In this document: in pieces, positions 35,259 to 43,855 of the stretch
How positions within the stretch are numbered: the first letter of the stretch is position 1
Layout: every line of letters starts with the position of its first letter
Assembly: GCA_024278455.1 (NCBI GenBank)
Contig: JAJRTE010000226.1
Coordinates: forward strand, 1 to 53,798
Length of the DNA: 53,798 nucleotides
Reading direction: 5' to 3'
Origin: Myxococcota bacterium
Lineage (GTDB): Bacteria > Myxococcota_A > UBA796 > JAJRTE01
Made by a program: the position numbers and the translations under genes
Notes under the pieces: model-generated
Told to the model about the DNA's origin: nothing
The model's database searches: none
The model's input: only the letters and a program-made list of their open reading frames with translations

Positions 35259-35870
35259 ATGCGCGCGACCAATGCTCTACTGTTCACCTCGTTGCTCGGT
35301 GTCGTCCTGGTTCTCGGTGGCGCTGCGCCGGGAGACGTGGGCGGTTCACCGTTGATCGGAAGCGGGTCCAAGTTCCTTTTCAAGCCCAAGGCTGGAACGG
35401 ACCAAACCGTGGTGGTGATGGTGTCGCCGGGGGGTACGGAATCAGACACCACGATTCGGTACTACCTGGACAAGAGCGCCCGCACGCCGGGCACGCTTTC
35501 GACCACCACGATCGCCGTTGTCGGGAGTTCCGACCCGAGCAGGCTCCTGGCGCTTTTCGAGCCACTGGAAGACCCTGCCGTCCTGCCTCGAGCCGTGTTC
35601 GAGAACGCCGCGGGTCTGCCGCTTGCCGAATCGCTCCTGTCGAACCCGGGGGCATTGGCGCCGTACCGGGTGGGTACGAGCACCATCCTGGTTCCTGCGG
35701 GGTACTTGAAGTGTGCCCAGTACCGGGTGTCCCGCGACGGGCAGACCATCGACTTCTGGGTCAACGACAGGGCCGGTCCGCTCGGGCTCGTGCAACTCAA
35801 TTCCACGGGACCCGAGCCCGGGCAAAACTTCGAAGTCATCCTCCTATCCCTTCTCAGCACGCACCGCTGA
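35259..35870 (+). CDS. Secreted protein of unknown function (203 aa)
   Basis: Signal peptide (MRATNALLFTSLLGVVLVLG, cleavage near APGDV), then a beta-rich mature protein. No domain recognised. The ATG has GGAGGAG 8 nt upstream. Only one Cys is present. The gene has its own -10 element and is flanked by the minus-strand nfnA and the convergent Tim44-like gene. Its codon use and CTCGAG content match its neighbours. Confidence 0.65.
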   Translation: MRATNALLFTSLLGVVLVLGGAAPGDVGGSPLIGSGSKFLFKPKAGTDQTVVVMVSPGGTESDTTIRYYLDKSARTPGTLSTTTIAVVGSSDPSRLLALFEPLEDPAVLPRAVFENAAGLPLAESLLSNPGALAPYRVGTSTILVPAGYLKCAQYRVSRDGQTIDFWVNDRAGPLGLVQLNSTGPEPGQNFEVILLSLLSTHR

Positions 35871-36025
35871 CGGCCTGCCGCGGCGCTGCGCCGTCACCTC
35901 GACACGCGGCACTCCCGTGGGTCCTGAAACGGCGCCTTCTGGCCGTCTTCATACCCTCGCCCCAACTCCGGGCACGGTGACCGGAATTCGGCCACGGCGA
36001 GCAGTGCCTGGCGGTGGGTGGGGCG

Positions 36026-37639
36026 TCATCCCTGGTAGGCTTCGTCCTGTTCGATACGGCTCAGGACCCAGTCGAATTCCCCAGCGGTCAGACGCGCGGA
36101 ACAGTACGCACAATTGCCCGCCATGTTGACCTTCACCGGTGCGCCGCAGCTTGGGCAGCTCGCCTCGGCCCGGCTGGCGCCTCGAGTACCGCTGCCCCGA
36201 ATGAGGGTCCAGTACTCGGAGTAGGGCCTGGGCCGGGAGCGACTGCCGCTGACGACCTTGCCGCCGTCGGTGATGGTGTAGTCCAGGCCGGTGGCATGGA
36301 TACGCACCGTGATGGCATCGAAGTACCAGTCGCTGGTGACACTGGCGAGCTGGATCCTGGTGATTTTCGCGTTTTCGGTCACGTTTCGCAACCCGGCCGC
36401 CCGGTAGGTATCGATCCAGTATTGCAACATTTGGAACAGATTGTCGCTCACGTAGGGACGGGCCTTGAGCCACTCCCGGTTCGACCATGCCTCCTGAAGG
36501 ACCCCGAAGATGAATTGGATGCGCTTTTCCAGGGCTGCCCAGTCGAACTCCGGATCCTTGCGTGCGATCGCCTGCAACCTCGCCGGCGCATCTCGGTCGA
36601 CAATGGTCGGGAGGTTCGTCCCCTGCTCGGCAACATCGCTGGTCAGGGGTGGTGGCCGTCGCTCCCGCCCAAGGACATTTACCTCCGTGACCATCCAGTC
36701 GAATTCGCCGGTGTCGACCACCTTGTTGCAGAAAGAGCACCGATTGCCTCGAATGCCATCGAGCGGCGCGCCGCAGCTTGGGCATCCGAAGTTCCGGATG
36801 CGCTCCGGTGGACGGGAACGCGCCGCCTGGTGGCGGGAGAAGGTCCAGCGCTCCACCGCGTAGTAACTGCGCTCCAAAGGCTCGTCTCTGTTGCCGGCGA
36901 CTTCGGTGTAGTTGCTCTCGAACTCGAGGACCACGTTCACACTGTCCGCTGTGCTGCCGACCCCCGACACATCGACGTAGGTCATGGCCCCGATGACGAT
37001 ATTCTTGACCTGGGTCGCGTCGACGCTCAGGGAGGTGAGCCGTTGCCTGGCGTTTCCCGCCAGGTAAGGGGAGAGCTGGTCCAGTTGGCGGTCGCCTCGA
37101 GCCTCGTGGGCGCGGGCGTAGAGGGCGAACACGAAGTCCTCGAACAGCACCAGGGAGAAGTCCGGGTCCACGCTGCGAAGCTTCTCGAGCCGCTTGCGTG
37201 GCGACGTGCGGGCCGGCTCGCGGCCCAGGTGCGGTGACTGGGCGCGCCCGTACTGCGCGGTCATGGTGCTCCAACCCCGATGCTGCCGTTGACGCTGCGT
37301 TGCGAAGTACCAGACACCACCAATCACGAGGACGGGGACGCCTATTTGCGGGTAGACGAAAAGCAGCCGGACAACCAGAAAGACCAGGCCGATGCCGTCC
37401 CCGCCGCCTCCACCATATCCGCCCCGGCCACTGAATCCTCCCCCGGAGGAGCGGCCAGAAAAGCTGTGTCCTCCCCCGGGTCGCGCCCACACATCCTGGC
37501 ATACGGCCACGGTGGCGCCAAGAACCGCCAGTGCCGCCACCACGACGACCACCGGTGACCCTCGAGCCCGGCGCCGGAGCGCGGCAAGGCGGTCAGAAGC
37601 CCAGTGATAGACTCGAAGCGGGAATCGTTTCATCATCAT
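36026..37639 (-). CDS. Tim44-like membrane protein with two zinc-ribbon/GEFDW modules
   Basis: 537 residues. N-terminal transmembrane segments (VVVVVAALAVLGATVAV and IGLVFLVVRLLFVYPQIG) flank a Gly/Ser-rich stretch (SSGGGFSGRGGYGGGGG). Two Tim44-like domains follow (DPDFSLVLFEDFVFALYARA and DPEFDWAALEKRIQFIFGVL). After each comes a zinc ribbon: CPSCGAP...CSFC and CPSCGAP...CAYC, and each ribbon is followed by the same GEFDW motif (TGEFDWMV, AGEFDWVL). So a Tim44-ribbon-GEFDW module is duplicated. The start overlaps the stop of the upstream TPM gene (ATGA). Comparable Tim44 proteins sit in the bacterial inner membrane; the role is not defined. Confidence 0.8.
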   Translation of the reverse strand: MMMKRFPLRVYHWASDRLAALRRRARGSPVVVVVAALAVLGATVAVCQDVWARPGGGHSFSGRSSGGGFSGRGGYGGGGGDGIGLVFLVVRLLFVYPQIGVPVLVIGGVWYFATQRQRQHRGWSTMTAQYGRAQSPHLGREPARTSPRKRLEKLRSVDPDFSLVLFEDFVFALYARAHEARGDRQLDQLSPYLAGNARQRLTSLSVDATQVKNIVIGAMTYVDVSGVGSTADSVNVVLEFESNYTEVAGNRDEPLERSYYAVERWTFSRHQAARSRPPERIRNFGCPSCGAPLDGIRGNRCSFCNKVVDTGEFDWMVTEVNVLGRERRPPPLTSDVAEQGTNLPTIVDRDAPARLQAIARKDPEFDWAALEKRIQFIFGVLQEAWSNREWLKARPYVSDNLFQMLQYWIDTYRAAGLRNVTENAKITRIQLASVTSDWYFDAITVRIHATGLDYTITDGGKVVSGSRSRPRPYSEYWTLIRGSGTRGASRAEASCPSCGAPVKVNMAGNCAYCSARLTAGEFDWVLSRIEQDEAYQG

Positions 37640-38256
37640 TGCACCTGGTCCGGCAGCTCGTTGACATCGTCATCGGCCCGCGGCATGTCTCGCGAAAGGA
37701 GGGGGCCGAGAGCCCGAACCGCCTCGAGGAAGGCATCGTAGTCCCTTTTTGCCACCGCACGCGCGATGCGTGCGACCACTTCCTTCCACGGGTCGTTCAG
37801 CGCCTCGAGATCGATACCGATGTCCGGAACCACTTCCGCGCGGCGTTCGAACATGGACACGTACACCAGGATCCCGTTCCGAAGGGACGTCTGCGCGATG
37901 CCGAGTTCGACGAAGGACGCAAGGCTGTGTACGCGGACGTTTTCCGCCATGGTGCGCCTCGAGGTCAAGAGGCGCCTCACCCAGGGCACCGTTCGCGAGA
38001 TGAGAACACCGAAGCCGAACGCCAGTGCCACGTCCAGGGGAAAAGAGGCAATGGGAAAAGGTTGCGGCAGGAACAGCAGTGCCAGGAGCGCAACGAAAGC
38101 CACGATCGCCCCGGCCAGGTAGTCGGAGCCTGCGTAGCCGCCGGACAACCGCCTCAGCGCGATCACGACCTCGGCGCTCGTCTGCGCCTCGACATCCTGG
38201 ACCGCCTTCGTTGCCCGAGCCTTCGCCTCTTCCGTGAAAAACGCGCCCTCTGCCAT
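37636..38256 (-). CDS. TPM domain membrane protein
   Basis: 206 residues. An N-terminal TPM-type segment (FFTEEAKARATKAVQDVEAQ, SAEVVIALRRLSGGYAGSDY), then two hydrophobic segments (LAGAIVAFVALLALLFLP and FPLDVALAFGFGVLIS), then the rest of the TPM fold (NGILVYVSMFERRAEVVPDIGID). TPM proteins are often next to LemA or Tim44 genes and are linked to envelope stress or photosystem maintenance, with weak phosphatase activity in some. GGAAGG precedes the ATG. Translationally coupled to the Tim44-like gene by a 4-nt overlap. Confidence 0.8.
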   Translation of the reverse strand: MAEGAFFTEEAKARATKAVQDVEAQTSAEVVIALRRLSGGYAGSDYLAGAIVAFVALLALLFLPQPFPIASFPLDVALAFGFGVLISRTVPWVRRLLTSRRTMAENVRVHSLASFVELGIAQTSLRNGILVYVSMFERRAEVVPDIGIDLEALNDPWKEVVARIARAVAKRDYDAFLEAVRALGPLLSRDMPRADDDVNELPDQVQ

Positions 38257-38373
38257 CGAGCCTTCCTTTCGCCGATTCGGGCAAGTGTGCGCCGGTCGCC
38301 CGGATCGCGTGAATCCCCGGTACGCGGCTGGTTCCCGGCAGGTTCCGGCCGCAAGCGGCCTGCCGACGCACTC

Positions 38374-38403
38374 ACAGTACCAGCAACTCTTGACCGGCGT
38401 CAA
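38374..38403 (-). promoter_or_regulatory. Sigma70-like promoter for the TPM/Tim44 operon
   Basis: On the minus strand TTGACG (38403-38398), an 18-nt spacer and TACTGT (38379-38374). The first start codon is about 118 nt downstream. Confidence 0.5.
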
Positions 38404-38543
38404 GCGGTCGCGTCACTTGATTCTCGTTCCATCCCCGTGGTACAAGGAATCCAGAACCTCTCGACGTGCTGTCGCGAACCTGCCGAACGCCGGGGAGGCG
38501 GGAGAATATCGAACGCCACCTCGCCCCATGCGGAGATGTTGCC

Positions 38544-40502
38544 ATGTTGCTGTCGCGTGTCCGGTTTTCCCTGGTTGCACTGTTGTTCGTTGCTCTCCCT
38601 GGCGGTTGCGAGCCCACTCGAAGCCAACCTGCCGGCGACGATGACGACGCCACGACCGCTGGCCCCAACCAGCCCCCGGAAGTCACTATCGTCCGCCCGT
38701 CGGACGGGGACGTCGTGGCCTGGCGCGACACGGTGACCTTGGTCGTCGAAGTCTCGGACGCGGAGTCCGCACCGGACGACCTCAAGGTGGTGTGGGAGAG
38801 TGACCAGGAAGGGCTGCTGGGGCAGCCTCGCCCCGGTGCCGATGGGGAGGCCACTCTCAACGTGGAACTGTCGGAGACCGGGACGCAATTCCTCACAGTC
38901 ACCGTGACCGACGAAGCCGGCGACGCCGCCGAGGCCGGCCTTTCCCTGGTCGTGGACGGCCCACCGTCGGCATCGATCACGGGCGCGGACAAACGCAACC
39001 CCTACGAGGGCGAAGAAGTCACCTTTACCGGCAAGGTGTCCGACGAGGAGGACGACCCGCCCGATCTCGATGTCGCCTGGGCGGATGCTCGAGGCAACCC
39101 GCTCGGTCGCAGCACCCCGGCCGCTGACGGCACGGTGACCCTCACCACGGACAAGCTCGCCGCCGGCTCTCAGACAGTGGTTCTGACCGCAACCGACTCC
39201 ATGGGGTCCCAGGCGCAGGACACGTTCAAGATCACGGTGCAACGGTGTATCGACCAGGACGGCGACGGCGCCACCAACTGCGACGGCGACTGCAACGACA
39301 ACAACGGCTCGGTCTATCCCGGGGCGACGGAATTGTGCGACGGCCTGGACCAGGATTGCGACGGCGTGGCTGATAACGGGCTCCCCGACAGCGACGGCAA
39401 CGGGGTTCCGGACTGTCGGGACGCAGAGATATGCGACGGCAAGGACAACGACGGGGACGGTGTGGTAGACAACGGGTTCGACGAGGACGGGGACGGGGTG
39501 ACCACCTGCATGGACGACTGCGACGACGCAGACCCCCTGGTCTATCCCGGCGCCACCGAGGTTTGCGACGGCAAGGACACCGACTGCGACGGCACCGGGG
39601 ACGACGACTACCCCGACACCGACGGCGACGGCACGCCCGACTGCGTGGACGTCGAGGAATGCGACGGCCTGGACAATGACGGAGACGGGGAGATCGACAA
39701 CGGCTTCGACCAGGACATGGACGGCTTCATCTCGTGCGAGGACGACTGCGACGACACGGATCCGGATATCAACATCGACGCCGAGGAAACGTGCGATGGA
39801 GTCGACCAGAATTGCGACGGAGAGGTCGACAGCGAATTCCCCGACACCGACGGCGACGGTACGCCCGATTGCGTGGACGTGGAGGAGTGCGACGGCCTGG
39901 ACAACGACGGCGACGGCGTCGTGGACAACGGCTTCGACGAGGATCGCGACCATTACACCGTCTGCGACGGCGACTGCAACGACGAAGACCCCGCGATCCA
40001 TCCAACGGCAATCGAGTTCTGCGACAACCTCGACAACGACTGCGACGGAGAGATCAACGAAGGGCTCGAGGACGCCTACGAAGAGAACGACAGCCTGGTG
40101 GATGCTTACGACCTTGGAGACCAGAACGGGGTCAACGAGCCGGTCACCATCGTGATAACCGCCACCATCCACACTCCCATGGACTCCGACTGGTACACGC
40201 TCACCGTCGCGGACGACGGGGGCCTCGGCGCCGACGAGTTCTATCTCCAGGCCACCCTCACCGACATCGCCGAAGGAGCCGACTACGATCTCTACCTCTG
40301 GTGGGACGACCCGACCCAATCCTCGAGCCCGGAGGCCTTTGTCGTGGAGCAATCCTCCAATCCGGGCAACCAGGACGAGACCGTGCGGCACGAGGGCAGG
40401 ACCGGCCCCGAGGACGGGGGAGACTACTGGATCGAGGTGCGCTGGATATCTGGCTTCAGTTGTGAGCAGCCCTATACTCTCACCATCGAGAACATGGGGT
40501 GA
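38544..40502 (+). CDS. MopE-like Cys/Asp repeat lipoprotein
   Basis: A 652-residue lipoprotein. Signal peptide with lipobox (LLFVALPGGC), linker AGDDDDATTAG, two Ig/PKD-like beta domains (QPPEVTIVRPSDGD; PPSASITGADKRN), then about nine MopE-type repeats (ELCDGLDQDCDGVADNG, EICDGKDNDGDGVVDNG, EECDGLDNDGDGEIDNG and alike) interleaved with Asp-rich TSP3-like loops (DTDGDGTPDC). A C-terminal PPC-like beta domain ends the protein (SDWYTLTVADDGG, DYDLYLWW, GDYWIEV). The repeats should bind calcium or copper-like metals at the surface. GGAGATG lies before the ATG. A long antisense frame across the repeats is an artefact of their composition. Confidence 0.88.
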   Translation: MLLSRVRFSLVALLFVALPGGCEPTRSQPAGDDDDATTAGPNQPPEVTIVRPSDGDVVAWRDTVTLVVEVSDAESAPDDLKVVWESDQEGLLGQPRPGADGEATLNVELSETGTQFLTVTVTDEAGDAAEAGLSLVVDGPPSASITGADKRNPYEGEEVTFTGKVSDEEDDPPDLDVAWADARGNPLGRSTPAADGTVTLTTDKLAAGSQTVVLTATDSMGSQAQDTFKITVQRCIDQDGDGATNCDGDCNDNNGSVYPGATELCDGLDQDCDGVADNGLPDSDGNGVPDCRDAEICDGKDNDGDGVVDNGFDEDGDGVTTCMDDCDDADPLVYPGATEVCDGKDTDCDGTGDDDYPDTDGDGTPDCVDVEECDGLDNDGDGEIDNGFDQDMDGFISCEDDCDDTDPDINIDAEETCDGVDQNCDGEVDSEFPDTDGDGTPDCVDVEECDGLDNDGDGVVDNGFDEDRDHYTVCDGDCNDEDPAIHPTAIEFCDNLDNDCDGEINEGLEDAYEENDSLVDAYDLGDQNGVNEPVTIVITATIHTPMDSDWYTLTVADDGGLGADEFYLQATLTDIAEGADYDLYLWWDDPTQSSSPEAFVVEQSSNPGNQDETVRHEGRTGPEDGGDYWIEVRWISGFSCEQPYTLTIENMG

Positions 40503-40623
40503 TCCCACGCTGCGCAGTCAATCCTCTCCTCCCCATCTTCCGGCCCGTCGCTTCCCGCGCTCTGCAACCCGAGCAATCGGCTGGCTCGGCGGTCTCGGTG
40601 GTCGCGCAATCGTATGTTCAGGC

Positions 40624-40629
40624 TATAAT
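40624..40629 (+). promoter_or_regulatory. Consensus -10 (TATAAT) before the alcohol dehydrogenase gene
   Basis: A perfect TATAAT preceded by GGC; no good -35 lies 16-18 nt upstream. The start codon is 159 nt downstream, leaving a leader with no recognised structure. A second use as an activator-dependent promoter is possible. Confidence 0.45.
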
Positions 40630-40787
40630 GGAACAGCGCCCGCTCGGGACCGTGACCGCAACACGGACGCGGGAGAAACGTGTCCCGCAAGACGGTGCCG
40701 CAAACCGCCTCGGCAGGTCCCATTTCACGGCTGACCCATGCCTCGAGGTGTGGCCATGCACTACTTGCCAGCGAAGGAGACCAGGAC

Positions 40788-41774
40788 ATGCGAGCGATGG
40801 TCCTCGACGCCCCCGGACAGCTCTTGCAGTTGCGAGACATTCCCATCCCCACCCCAGCGTCTCACCAGGTGCTCATCCGCGTGCACACCTGCGCGGTATG
40901 CCGCACCGACTTGCACGTGGTCGATGGGGAACTGACTCGCCCAACCCTCCCCCTGGTGCCCGGCCACGAAATCGTGGGTACGGTCGTGGATACCGGGCCG
41001 GATGTCACGCTCATGACCGCAGGCCGGCGCGTCGGCGTGCCCTGGCTGGGAGCCACGTGCGGTACCTGCCGTTTCTGCACGACAGGACGGGAGAACCTCT
41101 GTGACAACGCCAAGTTCACCGGCTACCAGATGGATGGCGGTTACGCCGAGTATGTGGTGGCCGACGAGCGGTTCTGCTTCCCGATCCCCGATGGCTACCC
41201 CGACCTCCAGGCCGCCCCGCTGATGTGTGCCGGCCTCATCGGGTACCGGGCGCTGCGCATGCCCGGGGACGCCCGCACCCTCGGTTTCTTCGGCTTCGGC
41301 GCCGCCGCCCACATCCTCGTCCAGGTCGCCAGATACCAGGACCGGCGCGTGTTCGCGTTCACCCGGGAAGGGGACGCCGCAGGGCAGCGGTTCGCCCGTG
41401 ACCTTGGCGCCGAGTGGGCCGGGGCGTCGACGCAACTGCCCCCCGAACCCCTCGACGCGGCCATCATCTTCGCCCCGGTGGGCCCCCTGTTGCCCCTCGC
41501 CCTGAAGGCGGTCGACAAGGGAGGCACCGTGGTCTGCGCCGGCATCTACATGACGGACATCCCGTCTTTTCCCTACGGTATCTTGTGGGAGGAGCGGTCG
41601 ATCAAGTCGGTGGCCAACCTGACACGACGGGATGGGGTGGAGTTCATGGCACTTGCCCCCAGGGTACCGGTGGAGACCACGGTCAAACCCTATCCTCTCG
41701 AGCAGGCGAACCAGGCCCTCGACGACCTCCGGGCGGGAAGACTGCATGGCGCCGCGGTCCTGGTCGTGCGGTAG
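40788..41774 (+). CDS. Zinc-dependent alcohol dehydrogenase
   Basis: A 328-residue medium-chain dehydrogenase. AAGGAG lies 9 nt before the ATG. Catalytic zinc ligands Cys38 (CAVCRTDLH) and His60-Glu61 (PGHEIVG). Structural zinc Cys91, 94, 97, 105 (CGTCRFCTTGRENLC). The dinucleotide-binding part is GFFGFGAAAHILVQVA, where the usual G-x-G-x-x-G is G-F-G-A-A-A, an unusual loop. The family oxidises alcohols or reduces aldehydes with NAD(P). Substrate unknown. Monocistronic with its own -10 element. Confidence 0.9.
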   Translation: MRAMVLDAPGQLLQLRDIPIPTPASHQVLIRVHTCAVCRTDLHVVDGELTRPTLPLVPGHEIVGTVVDTGPDVTLMTAGRRVGVPWLGATCGTCRFCTTGRENLCDNAKFTGYQMDGGYAEYVVADERFCFPIPDGYPDLQAAPLMCAGLIGYRALRMPGDARTLGFFGFGAAAHILVQVARYQDRRVFAFTREGDAAGQRFARDLGAEWAGASTQLPPEPLDAAIIFAPVGPLLPLALKAVDKGGTVVCAGIYMTDIPSFPYGILWEERSIKSVANLTRRDGVEFMALAPRVPVETTVKPYPLEQANQALDDLRAGRLHGAAVLVVR

Positions 41775-41915
41775 GAGGCACCGGCCCCCGTGTTTCCACG
41801 CCCATCCCCGGTGACACCCGGATCGCTCCATTTCCTTCAGAACGATAGCGAAGGCTGGTCCTGCCGGTGGCGTTGGTACCACCGGGCGGCTCGGCCCCTC
41901 CAGGACGCGAAACAA

Positions 41916-43796
41916 TCAGAAGATCACCGTCCTCGAGCTATCCGCGGCCAGGAGATCGTGCATGGCCTTGAACGCCGGGTAGTCCGGCGGGGCGACGACA
42001 CGCCTGCGCACGATCGTCTCCGAGGTCATGGTGATTTTTCCGTCCTCGAGCCTCCAGGTACGGGCTGCGCGTCCTGGTTCACCTTCGGTGGCCACGGGGG
42101 CCGGGATGAACCGGGGGACCTTGCCCTTGGGGAGCGTCCAGGTGACGGTGACCATTTCTTCGCCCGTGGCGGGCAGTATGAGGGGCAGGGTGCGGGAGGC
42201 CAGGTGCATGAACGGGGATGTCTCGAGGAGCGATCCCGACGGGATGCCGGTTTCCACGGTGACGACTCTAGGCGCCGGTGACGGCGTCTCCGCGGAGAAG
42301 CTCACCCTGAGCCGGACCTGGAACGGATCGAGCGCCACGACCGATGCTTCGACCCTGTCCACCGTTGCCACGACAGAGCTGACGAGCCCCTTGGTGAACG
42401 ACTCCAGCTTCGTCTTGTCCCCGCGCACCTCGAAGAACGGGGCGTAGTGGCCGAGCAAGATGATCTCGCCGTCTCCCTGGATGCCGTTGTCCGCGTCCAG
42501 GGTGGCGTCGAGTCGAATGGTCAAGCGGTTGGGGACATCTGGCGGTTCGAGCAGGTGGAGCGCGTCCGTCCCCGCGACCACGGGCAGTCCTTCCCAGCCT
42601 GCAAAGTCGCGTTGAGAGCGTGTCTCGAGCTTGGCGGTCGGATCGAGCCACAAGGTTTCGCCGTCCGCGTCGACCCGGACGAGGGGCTGGGTGAGCCGGG
42701 CCAGGCAGGGCAGGGCGCGAAGCGCTGGGTCCTCGAGCGGGTTGGGGTCGACGATGGTGATATCGGCCGTGTACCCGGCGTCCCGGAGCAACGCGGTCAG
42801 CAGGACCGCCTTGTCCAGCGTGTGTCCGTGGCTCGACTCGAGGGTCCGTGCAGCAGGCCGCATGGCATAGTCGAAATCCGTGAGTGGCCACGACGCGGTC
42901 AGAACGGCGTCCACCACGAAGCCGTGCAGGGCCTCCACTCGAGCCAAGGTATCGGACCGGCCCTCGAGAAGCCGGTCGGCGAGGCGTGCGACGTTGCCGT
43001 CCGGATCCTCGAGCGCGGTGTCGAGGCGATCGGCCAGCGTGTTGGACCAGGTTTTCCAGTCCGGCGCGGTGGTGAACAGGAGGGTGGGGAGGAACACCAT
43101 GGCCTCGGGTTCGGCGAGCGCCTTGCGAGCCACTCCGACATTCTCGAGGGTCCAGGTGTAGACGTCCAGGTCACCGGTGTGCGAGATCTCGAGCCGGGCC
43201 TCGCCGTTGGCCACGTGGTAGAGCAAGGTCGTGCCGGCCGGGACTTCCACGATGATGCGGCGCAGCAGCGCCGATTCGTCGTCCTGGAGCACCTCCACGC
43301 CCTCGAGGTGGGTTCGCCAGGGTACCTCGTCCGAGACCACGTAGTCGGTCTGGACCACTGCCCCGATGTCCAGGCCCACGTGCGTGATGACCAGTTGGTG
43401 GATCTCGGTGTAGTCCGGAGCCTTCGCGAGAGCGAAGGGTGTCATTACGTTGAAGCCGTTGTCCTGGGTCTTCTTCTCCTCACCCTCGGGCGTCCATGTC
43501 AGGCTGCGAATGACGCGAATCGTCTGGCGCGCCGAGTCGAACGGGACGTGTGGGTCGCCGATTTCGTCCATGCCGTGGTAGGTGAGCACCTTTTCGACCC
43601 TTCCCACGTGCCTGTCGACGCGGCCGTCGGGGTGAAGGGTGTAGACCCGGATGTCCTCCAGGGCGAGGACGTCGGCGTCCGGGTAGTCCTTGGCCGTGTA
43701 CGGGGTTCGGAACTTGGCGGGAATCTCACCCACGGCGACCGCGGGCGCGGAAGCGGTGAGGAGGAGAAGTATCGAAAAGCAGGTGGTGTGATCCAT
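41916..43796 (-). CDS. DUF3857/transglutaminase-like protein without the catalytic triad
   Basis: A 626-residue exported protein: AAGGAG before the ATG, signal peptide MDHTTCFSILLLLTASAPAVA. A DUF3857-type N-terminal half (RVYTLHPDGRVDRHV, HQLVITHVGLDIGAVV) precedes a transglutaminase-like core. In the core the segment SSHGHTLDKAVLLTALL aligns with the Cys-bearing DRCGVCKDIAGML of the neighbouring paralogue, but has no Cys; the His strand reads ARLTQPLVRV with no His; only the Asp region (LWLDPTAK) is kept. So it is probably a non-catalytic partner. It lies 59 nt downstream of the active-looking paralogue. The frame continues upstream of this ATG into the other gene, but that part is a shadow. 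Confidence 0.8.
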   Translation of the reverse strand: MDHTTCFSILLLLTASAPAVAVGEIPAKFRTPYTAKDYPDADVLALEDIRVYTLHPDGRVDRHVGRVEKVLTYHGMDEIGDPHVPFDSARQTIRVIRSLTWTPEGEEKKTQDNGFNVMTPFALAKAPDYTEIHQLVITHVGLDIGAVVQTDYVVSDEVPWRTHLEGVEVLQDDESALLRRIIVEVPAGTTLLYHVANGEARLEISHTGDLDVYTWTLENVGVARKALAEPEAMVFLPTLLFTTAPDWKTWSNTLADRLDTALEDPDGNVARLADRLLEGRSDTLARVEALHGFVVDAVLTASWPLTDFDYAMRPAARTLESSHGHTLDKAVLLTALLRDAGYTADITIVDPNPLEDPALRALPCLARLTQPLVRVDADGETLWLDPTAKLETRSQRDFAGWEGLPVVAGTDALHLLEPPDVPNRLTIRLDATLDADNGIQGDGEIILLGHYAPFFEVRGDKTKLESFTKGLVSSVVATVDRVEASVVALDPFQVRLRVSFSAETPSPAPRVVTVETGIPSGSLLETSPFMHLASRTLPLILPATGEEMVTVTWTLPKGKVPRFIPAPVATEGEPGRAARTWRLEDGKITMTSETIVRRRVVAPPDYPAFKAMHDLLAADSSRTVIF

Positions 43797-43855
43797 GTCA
43801 CAGCTCCTTGGAATGAGGACGCCGGTCGACTCGAGGTGCCGGGCGGCGGGTCCGG

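Noticed and set aside
38400..40508. 702-codon minus-strand frame opposite the MopE lipoprotein
   Set aside because: It is the antisense of Asp/Gly/Cys repeats and reads as a Val/Ala/Asp polymer; the plus-strand frame has signal peptide, lipobox and known repeats.
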